Below are positions 24,929-33,124 of a stretch of DNA of 36,185 bases, in pieces (position 1 is the stretch's first letter; each line of letters opens with the position of its first letter). This stretch comes from DATFLS01 sp964413425 (GTDB taxonomy: Bacteria > Fidelibacterota > JAANXI01). The stretch is taken from positions 1 to 36,185 of the forward strand of contig CAYPST010000035.1 in the NCBI GenBank assembly GCA_964413425.1, given 5' to 3'. Under the pieces are notes generated by a model that saw only the letters and a list, made by a program, of their open reading frames with translations, had not been told where the DNA came from and did not search any database. A program made the position numbers and the translations under genes.

Positions 24929-24958
24929 TGTTCAAAGTTTTGGACAGGGGCTTTTTTT
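24924..24958 (+). terminator. intrinsic terminator of the trp leader (attenuator, arms 3:4)
   Basis: GCCCCTGTTCAA pairs with TTGGACAGGGGC (12 bp with one G-U) around an AGTT loop at 24924-24951, and seven T residues follow (24952-24958). It lies about 200 bases upstream of trpE. No complete gene is upstream except the Trp-rich leader, so it acts as the attenuator. Confidence 0.93.
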
Positions 24959-24965
24959 ATATATA

Positions 24966-25144
24966 GAGACTATTTAGAAAACGCAAAGAAAACGCAAAGA
25001 TCGCGAAGGTCGCAAAGAGCGCAAAGAAAATATAAAATATATCTGTCCAAATAGCGTAATAAATTTTGCAGATATTTTGTATACATAATAAATATAAGCC
25101 AGATTCAGCATCTTGTATCAGGCCTATGTTTTCTAAACACTCTC
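24966..25144 (+). mobile_element. MITE-like element, family 1, copy C, inside the trp leader
   Basis: The element begins GAGACTATTTAGAAAACGC and ends GTTTTCTAAACACTCTC, with the same terminal repeats as copies A and B. It is flanked by perfect 7-base direct repeats ATATATA (24959-24965 and 25145-25151), the first abutting the T-run of the trp attenuator. The right half (TCTGTCCAAATAGCG, CAGATTCAGCATCTTGTATCA, with small differences) matches copy A. The left interior is different and consists of short CGCAAAG-type repeats. It ends 17 bases before the trpE start, so it forms most of the trpE 5' untranslated region. Confidence 0.78.
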
Positions 25145-25161
25145 ATATATAAGATGATGGT

Positions 25162-26628
25162 ATGATGAAATTCAGTGAATTTGAAAATCTGGCAAGGACC
25201 TATAATTCGGTTCCGGTCTATAAAAAGGTGTTATCAGATTTATTAACTCCGGTATCGGCGTACCTTCGTCTTACGCAGAATTCCTCGTATTCTGTGCTGC
25301 TGGAATCGGTTGAGGAAGGCAGACACCTCGCACGGTACTCATATATCGGCCGGGATCCACAGGTGAGAGTGATACATGACAACGGCCAGACGACCATCAT
25401 CACCGCAGAAGAGACTACCATCTCTGATGAGCCATTCCTTGAGATTTTACGCACATTTACCAGGAAATTTCACCCGCCCAGGATTCCGGACATCCCGATG
25501 TTTTCCGGTGGCTGGATCGGATACACCGGATATGAGACTATCCAGTGGGTGGAGGATATTCCCGTGTATCCCGCAACTGAGGATGACGTTCCGGATGCTG
25601 TCTTCCTCTTTTTTAACACCCTTATCGCGTTCGACCACATAAAGCGGGAGACAGTCGTCAGCCGTCACGTGCATATTGATCCCGACCGATCACTCCGGAG
25701 CCAGTATGATGAAGCCATTCGGGAATTAGATTCTGTGCACAAAGACTTGCAATCGGATCTGGCGTATGAGGCATCGCCAATCCGGCAGAACGGTCGCTTA
25801 CAGTCAAACTTCAGTGAAACGCAATTTTGTACGGCAGTGGAGGAAGTTAGAGAGTATATCAGTGCCGGGGATGTATTCCAGTTAGTGCTCAGTCAGCGGT
25901 TTCAGCGGCCAACCGATGCCGACCCATTTACTATTTATCGTGCACTGCGGAGTGTGAATCCGTCTCCGTTCATGTTTTTCTTCGACCTGAACGGATTTAA
26001 TCTCATTGGCGCGTCTCCGGAAGTGCTGGTGAAAGTGGAAAACGGGGAGATGGAAGTGCGGCCCATTGCCGGTACCAGGCCCCGCGGGAAAAATGCGGCA
26101 GAAGACGATGCGCTGGCCGAGGATCTCCTGGCGGACGAAAAAGAGCGGGCAGAGCATCTCATGTTGGTGGATCTGGCTCGCAATGATGTGGGACGCGTCT
26201 GTCAGTACGGGTCAGTGAAAATGCACAGTTTCATGGAAGTTGAGCGCTACAGTCACGTCATGCATATTGTTTCGGACGTTCGTGGAAAATTACTGGAGAA
26301 GTATGATGCGTTCGATGCGTTGATGGCTGGCTTTCCGGCCGGCACCGTGACCGGCGCGCCCAAAATCCGGGCCATGGAAATTATTCACGAACTGGAACCC
26401 ACCCGGCGGGGCATTTATTCCGGATCAGTCGGATATATCGATCTCCATGGGAACCTGACGACCTGTATCACCATCCGCACCCTGCTGATGAAGGAGCAGC
26501 AGGTGTATTTTCAAAGCGGTGCCGGGATCGTGTATGATTCGATTCCCGACAAGGAATATGAGGAAACCAAGAATAAAGCGTTGGCTATTATGCGGGCCAT
26601 CGATTTTGCAGAGCGAGGACTGCAATGA
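25162..26628 (+). CDS. trpE: anthranilate synthase component I
   Basis: The 488-residue enzyme makes anthranilate from chorismate using ammonia supplied by TrpG. The tryptophan-feedback motif LLES is present in SYSVLLESVEEGRHLARYSYIG near residue 48. Catalytic-domain signatures include FQLVLSQRF, GASPEVLVKVENGEMEVRPIAGTRPRG, DLARNDVGRV and FPAGTVTGAPKIRAMEII. There are two adjacent ATGs (25162 and 25165); neither has a strong Shine-Dalgarno, probably because a mobile element ends 17 bases upstream. The stop overlaps trpG by four bases (ATGA). Confidence 0.97.
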   Translation: MMKFSEFENLARTYNSVPVYKKVLSDLLTPVSAYLRLTQNSSYSVLLESVEEGRHLARYSYIGRDPQVRVIHDNGQTTIITAEETTISDEPFLEILRTFTRKFHPPRIPDIPMFSGGWIGYTGYETIQWVEDIPVYPATEDDVPDAVFLFFNTLIAFDHIKRETVVSRHVHIDPDRSLRSQYDEAIRELDSVHKDLQSDLAYEASPIRQNGRLQSNFSETQFCTAVEEVREYISAGDVFQLVLSQRFQRPTDADPFTIYRALRSVNPSPFMFFFDLNGFNLIGASPEVLVKVENGEMEVRPIAGTRPRGKNAAEDDALAEDLLADEKERAEHLMLVDLARNDVGRVCQYGSVKMHSFMEVERYSHVMHIVSDVRGKLLEKYDAFDALMAGFPAGTVTGAPKIRAMEIIHELEPTRRGIYSGSVGYIDLHGNLTTCITIRTLLMKEQQVYFQSGAGIVYDSIPDKEYEETKNKALAIMRAIDFAERGLQ

Positions 26629-27188
26629 TTCTTATCCTGGACAACTACGATTCATTTACCTATAATCTGGTTCAGTATATCGGCACCCTGTATCCTGATC
26701 TGACCGCGTATCGGAATGATCGGATTGCAATCGAGGACATACGGGATCTTCGGCCGGAGAAGATCGTGATTTCGCCCGGTCCCGGGCGACCGGAGGAGGC
26801 AGGCATCTCGGTGGCGTTGATTCGATCTCTGGGAAAAGAGATTCCGATTCTGGGAATCTGCCTGGGGCACCAGGCCGTTGCGGTGGCTTATGACGGACAG
26901 GTAATCCGGGCCCCGGCGATTCTCCATGGAAAAACATCCCAAATACTGCATAACGGAAATTTTCTATTCGATGAGATCCCCACACCATTCGAGGCCACCA
27001 GATATCATTCACTAATTGTCGATAAAACAAATTTACCCGGGTGTCTGCAGGTAACAGCAGAAACCGAAGATGACATTATTATGGCCCTTCAGCATAAGAA
27101 TTATCCCGTGCACGGGGTGCAATTCCACCCGGAATCCATTGTGACAAAATATGGAATGCAACTCATAAAAAATTTCATCGAGGAGTGA
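26625..27188 (+). CDS. trpG: anthranilate synthase component II (glutamine amidotransferase)
   Basis: The 187-residue class I glutamine amidotransferase supplies ammonia to TrpE. It shows LDNYDSFTYNLVQY at the N-terminus, the nucleophile elbow GICLGHQA with the catalytic Cys, and the His-Glu pair in HGVQFHPESI. Length and neighbourhood match a stand-alone TrpG. A PabA role shared with folate synthesis is possible in organisms with one such gene, which the window cannot test. The trpD start follows after three bases. Confidence 0.96.
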   Translation: MILILDNYDSFTYNLVQYIGTLYPDLTAYRNDRIAIEDIRDLRPEKIVISPGPGRPEEAGISVALIRSLGKEIPILGICLGHQAVAVAYDGQVIRAPAILHGKTSQILHNGNFLFDEIPTPFEATRYHSLIVDKTNLPGCLQVTAETEDDIIMALQHKNYPVHGVQFHPESIVTKYGMQLIKNFIEE

Positions 27189-27191
27189 ACA

Positions 27192-28190
27192 ATGAGATCA
27201 GTGCTCAATAAAATACTCGCCGGAGAGGATTTATCTTTTGAAGAGGCACATAAGACCATGTCCGAAATCATGTCCGGCTCGCATGGTGATGCGGAAATCG
27301 GTGGATTTCTCATGGCATTGGCGGTGAAGGGAGAAACGGCGGCCGAGATTGCGGGATTTGCGTCCGCCATGCGGGAGAAGATGGTGCAGGTGCCGATTAC
27401 GGTGGAGGCCATTGATATGTGTGGCACCGGAGGTGACGGAATGGGGACGTTCAATATTTCCACGGCAGCTTCTTTCGTGGCGGCCGGTGCCGGTGTGCCG
27501 GTGGCCAAACACGGGAACCGGTCTATCAGCAGTAAATCCGGATCCGCCGATGTGCTGGGCGAACTGGGTGTCGACATCCAGGTGGGGCCGGAAAAGGTGG
27601 CGAAGTGCATTGACGACATCGGCATCGGATTCCTGTTCGCACCGTCCTTTCATCCGGCCATGCGGCACGTGATGCCGGCCAGACGGGAATTAGGAGTGCG
27701 CACGGTGTTTAATATCCTTGGCCCCTTGTGTAATCCCGCACAGGTAAAACGCCAGATTATCGGGTTATTCACAGGGGAGCTGACCGAGAAGATGGGGAAG
27801 GTGCTTCAGCTGCTTGGTGCCGAAAGTGCCATGCTGGTGCACGGCCACGACGGCATTGATGAAATCACCTCCACCGGGGGCACGAAAATCAGTGTGGTCA
27901 ACGGCGACCGGAAGATTGAATCGATCGATTTTACACCTTCCGATGTGGGGTATCAAATCTCCACCCTGGAGGATATCAAGGGAGGAACGCCTGCGGAGAA
28001 TGCCGAAATCATGTTACAAGTCTTTGACGGGGAAAAGAATCCTTACAGAGATGTGGTCCTGCTCAATGCGGCCGCCGGAATCATTGTGGGCGGGACAGCC
28101 GCTGATTTCCGGGAAGCGATTGGAATTGCCGAGGAGTCCATTGACAGTGGTGCGGCGAAGAAGGTGCTCGAAAATCTGGCGAAGGCATGA
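27192..28190 (+). CDS. trpD: anthranilate phosphoribosyltransferase
   Basis: The 332-residue enzyme transfers phosphoribose from PRPP to anthranilate. The PRPP/Mg motif CGTGGDGMGTFNIST, the NRSISSKSGSADVLEALG-type segment (here with GELG), and VHGHDGIDEI are present. A GAGGAG run precedes the ATG. The 3' end overlaps trpC (ATGA). Full length for the family. Confidence 0.96.
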   Translation: MRSVLNKILAGEDLSFEEAHKTMSEIMSGSHGDAEIGGFLMALAVKGETAAEIAGFASAMREKMVQVPITVEAIDMCGTGGDGMGTFNISTAASFVAAGAGVPVAKHGNRSISSKSGSADVLGELGVDIQVGPEKVAKCIDDIGIGFLFAPSFHPAMRHVMPARRELGVRTVFNILGPLCNPAQVKRQIIGLFTGELTEKMGKVLQLLGAESAMLVHGHDGIDEITSTGGTKISVVNGDRKIESIDFTPSDVGYQISTLEDIKGGTPAENAEIMLQVFDGEKNPYRDVVLLNAAAGIIVGGTAADFREAIGIAEESIDSGAAKKVLENLAKA

Positions 28191-28990
28191 TGAGCGTATT
28201 ACAGAACATTCTGGAAACGAAACGGAAAGAACTGGAATATCTGCGGCGAACCAGACCGATGGATTCGTTCAACAAACGAACCGATGCAATCCGGGATTTC
28301 GCCGGAGCACTTAGCAGAGAGCGGATTAGCGTCATCGCAGAGATTAAGCGGAAATCACCATCCGGCGGCAACCTGTTCCTCGATTTAAATCCGGCAGAGG
28401 TGGCCTGCTCCTACCAGGAAAACGGGGCAGCGGCGATCTCAGTGCTGACGGATCAGCACTACTTCGGCGGCAACCTTCGTTTTCTGCGAACTATCCGGTC
28501 TGAAATCGATCTCCCGGTGCTGAGGAAGGATTTTATTATCAGCGAGTACCAGGTGCGGGAATCCTTTGCAGAGGGTGCCGATGCGATCCTGTTGATTCTG
28601 GAAGCCCTCGAATTTGAACACCTCCGGAAATTATATGAACTGGCTACGGAACTGGGACTGCATGTGCTTGTGGAATCATATACCAATGAGAGTCTCCGTT
28701 TCCTCAGAGATTTGCAGCCGGTAATTGCCGGCATCAATGCTCGTAATCTGGCTTCCATGGAAGTTGATTTTCAGGGGATGCTCGAAAAGCGCGCGGCGAT
28801 TCCCGAAAAATGCCTTGCTGTCGCAGAGTCCGGTATTCTCACTCCCGAGCAACTCGTGAACGCAGAACAGACCGGTTATAACGCAGCCTTAATTGGAACG
28901 GGGTTTATGCAGCACGGTACACCCGGGGAAACGCTCAGAACTTTCCTGAATGCAGTCGAACGGCAGGGGACAGCATATGATTTCGGTTAA
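28187..28990 (+). CDS. trpC: indole-3-glycerol-phosphate synthase
   Basis: The 267-residue TIM-barrel enzyme closes the indole ring. Motifs are VIAEIKRKSPSGG, ISVLTDQHYFGG, LPVLRKDFIISEYQV, INARNL and VAESGILTPEQ. There is a pair of adjacent ATGs at 28187 and 28190. Unlike the E. coli TrpC-TrpF protein this is a single-domain enzyme, since TrpF here is fused to TrpB instead. Its last 14 bases overlap the trpF start. Confidence 0.96.
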   Translation: MMSVLQNILETKRKELEYLRRTRPMDSFNKRTDAIRDFAGALSRERISVIAEIKRKSPSGGNLFLDLNPAEVACSYQENGAAAISVLTDQHYFGGNLRFLRTIRSEIDLPVLRKDFIISEYQVRESFAEGADAILLILEALEFEHLRKLYELATELGLHVLVESYTNESLRFLRDLQPVIAGINARNLASMEVDFQGMLEKRAAIPEKCLAVAESGILTPEQLVNAEQTGYNAALIGTGFMQHGTPGETLRTFLNAVERQGTAYDFG

Positions 28991-30824
28991 GGTTTGCGGG
29001 ATCACCCGAACAGAGGACGCCCTGTACGCGGAGGCATTAGGTGTGGCGGCCATCGGCTTCATATTTTATCCCGGAAGCCCACGTTATCTCACATATGAAA
29101 AGGCAGGAGATATTGCGGCTCAACTGAACAGTGATGTGAAAAAAGTTGGGGTCTTCGTCAACGAACGTCTGTCGCGCATCCAACAGGCGATTCAGGTGGT
29201 GGGATTGGATTATGTGCAACTGCATGGCGCCGAGTCCGCTGATTTCTGCAGGCAGATCGCAATCCCGGTGATAAAGGCGTTTCGGATTCAAGACGATTCA
29301 GGTATTCCTCAACTACAGGAGTATGATGTCGAGGGATATCTGTTTGATGCGTATGTCAAGGGGCAGCAAGGGGGCACAGGCCAGTCATTCCAATGGCGCT
29401 ATCTGCAAAATCGCACGTTCTCTCGTCCAATAATACTCGCCGGGGGATTAAACGCACGGAACATTCAGGAGGCAGTCCGGACGGTATTGCCGGATGCGGT
29501 GGATGTGAGCAGCGGAGTAGAGGATCGCCCGGGTGTGAAGAACCATGTCAAGATGAAGGAGTTTTTCCAAGCCGTGAAAGAAATGAAGTACACCAGGTCA
29601 ACGATCTTTCTGAATAACAGCAGGCAAAAACCGGTGACGTATCAGGAACCCGATGCCGGGGGGCATTACGGGCAGTTCGGAGGTAAATATGTGCCCGAAA
29701 CCCTCATTCCGGCGCTGCAAGAGCTGGAGTCGGTCTACACCGAACTGAAAGATGATCCGGAGTTCATTGCAGAACTAGATGCGCTGAATAAAAATTACAG
29801 CGGTCGGCCATCACCATTAACCTATGCACCGAATCTCAGTGAGCAGCTCGGGATACACATCTATCTGAAGCGGGAGGATTTGAACCACACCGGGGCGCAT
29901 AAAATCAACAATACCCTTGGTCAGATCCTCCTGGCCCGGAGAATGGGGAAGACCAGAATTATCGCCGAGACTGGCGCCGGGCAGCACGGGGTGGCCACAG
30001 CAACGGTGGCGGCGAAGTTCGGAATGGAATGTGTGGTCTACATGGGGGAGGAGGATATTCGACGCCAGAGGCTGAACGTATTTCGCATGGNNNNNNNNNN
30101 TGAAGTCCGGCCCGTCAGTTCCGGGAGTAAAACATTAAAAGATGCTACCAATGAAGCTATCCGGGACTGGGTCAGTCATGTGGAGCACACCCATTATATT
30201 ATCGGATCTGTGGTGGGTCCGCATCCGTATCCGATGATGGTGCGGGATTTTCAGTGCGTCATCGGTGAAGAAACGAGACAACAATTCCATGAGATCGCCG
30301 GCGCGTTGCCTGATGCCCTTATCGCGTGTGTGGGAGGCGGCAGTAATGCCATTGGTTTGTTTTACCCTTTTCTGGATACAAATGTGGCGATGTACGGAGT
30401 GGAGGCGTCCGGGCACGGCGTTGAGACGGATAAACATGCCGCCACCCTGGCCAGAGGCTCTCCGGGAATATTTCATGGCGCCGCTTCGATTTTGTTGCAC
30501 GACAGTTACGGCCAGGTGCAGCTGCCCCATTCCATCAGCGCCGGATTGGACTACCCGGGGGTGGGGCCCGAACACAGCTATCTGAAATCCATTGATCGGG
30601 TACAATATCTTCATATCACCGATGATCAGGCGGTGGCCGCCTTTCAGTGGCTGTCCGGAAAGGAGGGAATCATCCCGGCACTGGAATCGGCCCATGCACT
30701 CGCGGTGCTCCAGCAGCAACTGATTGATCTGCCGCAGGGAGCGCAGGTGATCCTCTGTCTGTCCGGTCGAGGTGATAAAGATGTGGAAACAGTCGCAGAA
30801 TATCTCGGGAGAACACTCGAATGA
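28977..30824 (+). CDS. TrpF-TrpB fusion: phosphoribosylanthranilate isomerase / tryptophan synthase beta
   Basis: One uninterrupted frame encodes two enzymes in about 615 residues. Residues 1 to ~205 are TrpF (ISVKVCGITR, GFIFYPGSPRY, YVQLHGAES, ILAGGLNARN, VDVSSGVEDRPG). A short linker follows, and TrpB begins near 220 (HYGQFGGKYVPETL) with the PLP Lys at about 309 in HTGAHKINN, then CVGGGSNAIG and SGRGDKD. ATG 28977 is used; the frame opens nine codons earlier without homology. An internal ATG at codon 203 could also start TrpB alone. The junction lies in gap-free sequence, but TrpB contains the 10-N gap at 30091. The 3' end overlaps trpA (ATGA). Confidence 0.92.
   Translation: MISVKVCGITRTEDALYAEALGVAAIGFIFYPGSPRYLTYEKAGDIAAQLNSDVKKVGVFVNERLSRIQQAIQVVGLDYVQLHGAESADFCRQIAIPVIKAFRIQDDSGIPQLQEYDVEGYLFDAYVKGQQGGTGQSFQWRYLQNRTFSRPIILAGGLNARNIQEAVRTVLPDAVDVSSGVEDRPGVKNHVKMKEFFQAVKEMKYTRSTIFLNNSRQKPVTYQEPDAGGHYGQFGGKYVPETLIPALQELESVYTELKDDPEFIAELDALNKNYSGRPSPLTYAPNLSEQLGIHIYLKREDLNHTGAHKINNTLGQILLARRMGKTRIIAETGAGQHGVATATVAAKFGMECVVYMGEEDIRRQRLNVFRMXXXXEVRPVSSGSKTLKDATNEAIRDWVSHVEHTHYIIGSVVGPHPYPMMVRDFQCVIGEETRQQFHEIAGALPDALIACVGGGSNAIGLFYPFLDTNVAMYGVEASGHGVETDKHAATLARGSPGIFHGAASILLHDSYGQVQLPHSISAGLDYPGVGPEHSYLKSIDRVQYLHITDDQAVAAFQWLSGKEGIIPALESAHALAVLQQQLIDLPQGAQVILCLSGRGDKDVETVAEYLGRTLE
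30091..30100. other. 10-N assembly gap inside the trpB domain
   Basis: Ten N replace part of the segment that reads RM-[RKE]-L-x-GAEV in TrpB proteins. With the flanking g and t the gap leaves four codons where the family has five, so the true gap is probably 13 bases and not 10. Ten N is a conventional filler length. The reading frame is preserved on both sides. Confidence 0.9.
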
Positions 30825-31621
30825 GACCGATAGCAGAACTTTTTCACAGACCAGGGAAAAAATTCGTGCCGTTTCTCACGGCAGGCTATCCGACGCTCGA
30901 AAGTACGGTGGAGTTAGTTCTCGCAGCTGAGCGTGCCGGTGTGCATCTGGTGGAAATCGGGATGCCGTTTTCCGATCCGCTGGCGGATGGTCCGGTGATT
31001 CAGCAGTCCAGCCAGATCGCCATCCGGAACGGCGTGAATCTGGAAATCATCCTCCGGATGGTCCGGGACATCCGGGAGGCCTCACAGCTCCCGATTGTGC
31101 TCATGGGCTATCTGAATCCCATATACCGGTATGGCCTGGAATCGTTTCTGCAAGATGCGCAGGAAGCCGGGGTCAACGGACTCATATTGCCCGATTTACC
31201 CCCTGAAGAGGGATCAGATATCTTCGAGATGATTAAATCCCATGAGATGAGCCCGGTACTGCTGGTCGCCCCGAATACGAAACCGGAGCGTATTGCCAGA
31301 GTGGGAGCCATTGCCGGTGATTTGTTGTACGCGGTCTCCATTCTGGGAGTGACAGGTTCGGCGCTTAACAGGAATGACAGGATATCGGAATATTTAGGTA
31401 ATTTACGCAGGTATACCGACACGCCTTTCGTGGTGGGCTTCGGAATCTCCACTCCCCAGGATGTCCGGCAGATGGCTTCGTTAGCGGATGGTGTCGTAGT
31501 GGGCTCCGCATTACTCAAGCGAATTGAATCGAGCTCTGAACCCGTAAAGGCGACACAGGAGTACCTTTCCGAACTGGTCTCGGCCCTGCCGCAGGAGCGA
31601 TATTCCGCTCACAAAAAATAA
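30821..31621 (+). CDS. trpA: tryptophan synthase alpha subunit
   Basis: The 266-residue TIM-barrel subunit cleaves indoleglycerol phosphate and channels indole to the TrpB domain. Visible motifs are FVPFLTAGYPT, LVEIGMPFSDPLADGPVIQ with catalytic Glu and Asp, GLILPDLPPEE, and VGFGISTPQDV followed by VVGSAL. It is the last trp gene. A 214-base gap follows to aroA, with no terminator or clear promoter, so read-through into the aro genes is possible. Confidence 0.97.
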   Translation: MRPIAELFHRPGKKFVPFLTAGYPTLESTVELVLAAERAGVHLVEIGMPFSDPLADGPVIQQSSQIAIRNGVNLEIILRMVRDIREASQLPIVLMGYLNPIYRYGLESFLQDAQEAGVNGLILPDLPPEEGSDIFEMIKSHEMSPVLLVAPNTKPERIARVGAIAGDLLYAVSILGVTGSALNRNDRISEYLGNLRRYTDTPFVVGFGISTPQDVRQMASLADGVVVGSALLKRIESSSEPVKATQEYLSELVSALPQERYSAHKK

Positions 31622-31835
31622 AATTCCACCAATCACGCACTCGATTTGTCTTCCGGAAAATATCAGTTCTCGGAGATTCAATCAAAATTGTCCAGTGCTT
31701 ATGTATAGCTGAGTGACAGGAACGTGTACGATTCCGGGGGCAAATCCATCATTGGAATCACCGGGGAAATTATTGTAACTTCAGATCCTTTCAATGGAAT
31801 GAAAATGCATGTGTGGAGAGAATTAGCGGGAAAGA

Positions 31836-33119
31836 ATGATCCAGGTCAGGCCTGCAACAAATCCGGTTGATATCAGTGTGACAGTTCCCGGGGATAAGTC
31901 CATCTCACACCGGTCACTCATCTTTGCTGCACTGGCCGACGGGACCAGCACGATATCACATCTCGGGACCGGAGTCGATGTGTGGTCCACTGCCCGGGTG
32001 CTGCAGCAGATGGGTGTTCGTATCGAATCCGGTGATCCGGTGAAGGTCTCGTCGGGAGGACTTGATGATCTTAAAGAGTCTGATGAACCACTGGATGTGG
32101 GCAATTCCGGAACCACCATTCGTTTGCTGGCGGGACTCCTGACCGGCCGGCCATTTCGCAGTGTGTTAACCGGAGACGAGTCCATCCGTCGGCGACCGAT
32201 GGGGCGAATTATCCGGCCGCTCTCTGCAATGGGTGCCCGGATAGTATCGGAAACACAAGAAACCGCTCCGCTGACTATCCAGCCCTCCGAACTTCACGGC
32301 ATCGAATATCCCATGCCGGTGGCCAGTGCGCAGGTGAAATCTGCCATTATCCTGGCGGGACTGCAGGTTGAGATGGGCGAGACTGTGATTCATGAAAAGG
32401 TGTTATCGCGTCGACACACAGAAGTTATGCTCAATAAATTTGGGGCGCCGGTGCGTCTCGATGGCAAAAAAATCACCGTCGGAAAGTTGGAACATCCCCT
32501 GGCACCTTTTGAACTGACAGTGCCCGGCGATCCCTCATCAGGAGCATATTGGGCGGCAGCGGCAGCGATTATTCCGGGATCACGCTGCCGGATTCGTGAC
32601 GTCAACCTCAGTCCTGAGCGCATTGCATTTTACCGGGTGTTGAAGGAAATGGGAGCGGAAGTGTCCATCGACATTCAGGATTCGACCATTGAGCCACGCG
32701 GGAACATCACGGTGAACCAGAAACAACTGCGTGGCAAGCAGTTTCAGAAAGAGGAGATCCCTGCCCTGATCGATGAACTGCCGCTGATTGCGGTCATCGG
32801 AGCTTTTGCAGATGGGGACACTGTCATCAGGGAAGCCGGAGAATTACGAGTGAAAGAGACTGATCGCATTGAAGCGACCGTGACCAACCTGCGGGCAATG
32901 GGAGTAAAGGTGCAGGAATATCCGGACGGACTGGCCGTCTCGGATGGAGATTCTGTCGAAGGCACGACCCTGGATTCGTTTGGTGACCACCGGATTGCCA
33001 TGGCCTTTGCCGTTGCCGCTCTCGGGGCGAATTCAAAATCCTCAATCGAAGGGCACGAAATGGCATCAGTCTCGTACCCGGAATTCTGGGAAACATTGCA
33101 AACCATAATGGGAGAGTGA
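31836..33119 (+). CDS. aroA: 3-phosphoshikimate 1-carboxyvinyltransferase (EPSP synthase)
   Basis: The 427-residue enzyme condenses shikimate 3-phosphate with PEP. Hallmarks are VPGDKSISHRS, LDVGNSGTTIRLLAGLL, GDESIRRRPMGRII, ASAQVKSAIILAGL, KETDRI and FGDHRIAMAFAV. The ATG follows a purine-rich GCGGGAAAG. It opens the aro gene run. The 214 bases between trpA and this gene contain a weak GATTCC/GGAATC inverted repeat (31730-31759) but no convincing promoter or leader peptide. Confidence 0.97.
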   Translation: MIQVRPATNPVDISVTVPGDKSISHRSLIFAALADGTSTISHLGTGVDVWSTARVLQQMGVRIESGDPVKVSSGGLDDLKESDEPLDVGNSGTTIRLLAGLLTGRPFRSVLTGDESIRRRPMGRIIRPLSAMGARIVSETQETAPLTIQPSELHGIEYPMPVASAQVKSAIILAGLQVEMGETVIHEKVLSRRHTEVMLNKFGAPVRLDGKKITVGKLEHPLAPFELTVPGDPSSGAYWAAAAAIIPGSRCRIRDVNLSPERIAFYRVLKEMGAEVSIDIQDSTIEPRGNITVNQKQLRGKQFQKEEIPALIDELPLIAVIGAFADGDTVIREAGELRVKETDRIEATVTNLRAMGVKVQEYPDGLAVSDGDSVEGTTLDSFGDHRIAMAFAVAALGANSKSSIEGHEMASVSYPEFWETLQTIMGE

Positions 33120-33124
33120 ACAGT

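Noticed and set aside
24978..25030. CRISPR-like or tandem-repeat array of CGCAAAG units
   Set aside because: The units are only 7-12 bases, irregular and without spacers, and lie inside a family-1 element. No cas gene is present.
30135..30719. 194-codon ORF on the minus strand
   Set aside because: It is antisense to the well-conserved trpB domain.
31622..31835. Leader peptide or attenuator in front of aroA
   Set aside because: No aromatic-rich short ORF and no hairpin followed by a T-run. Only a weak 6-bp inverted repeat is seen.
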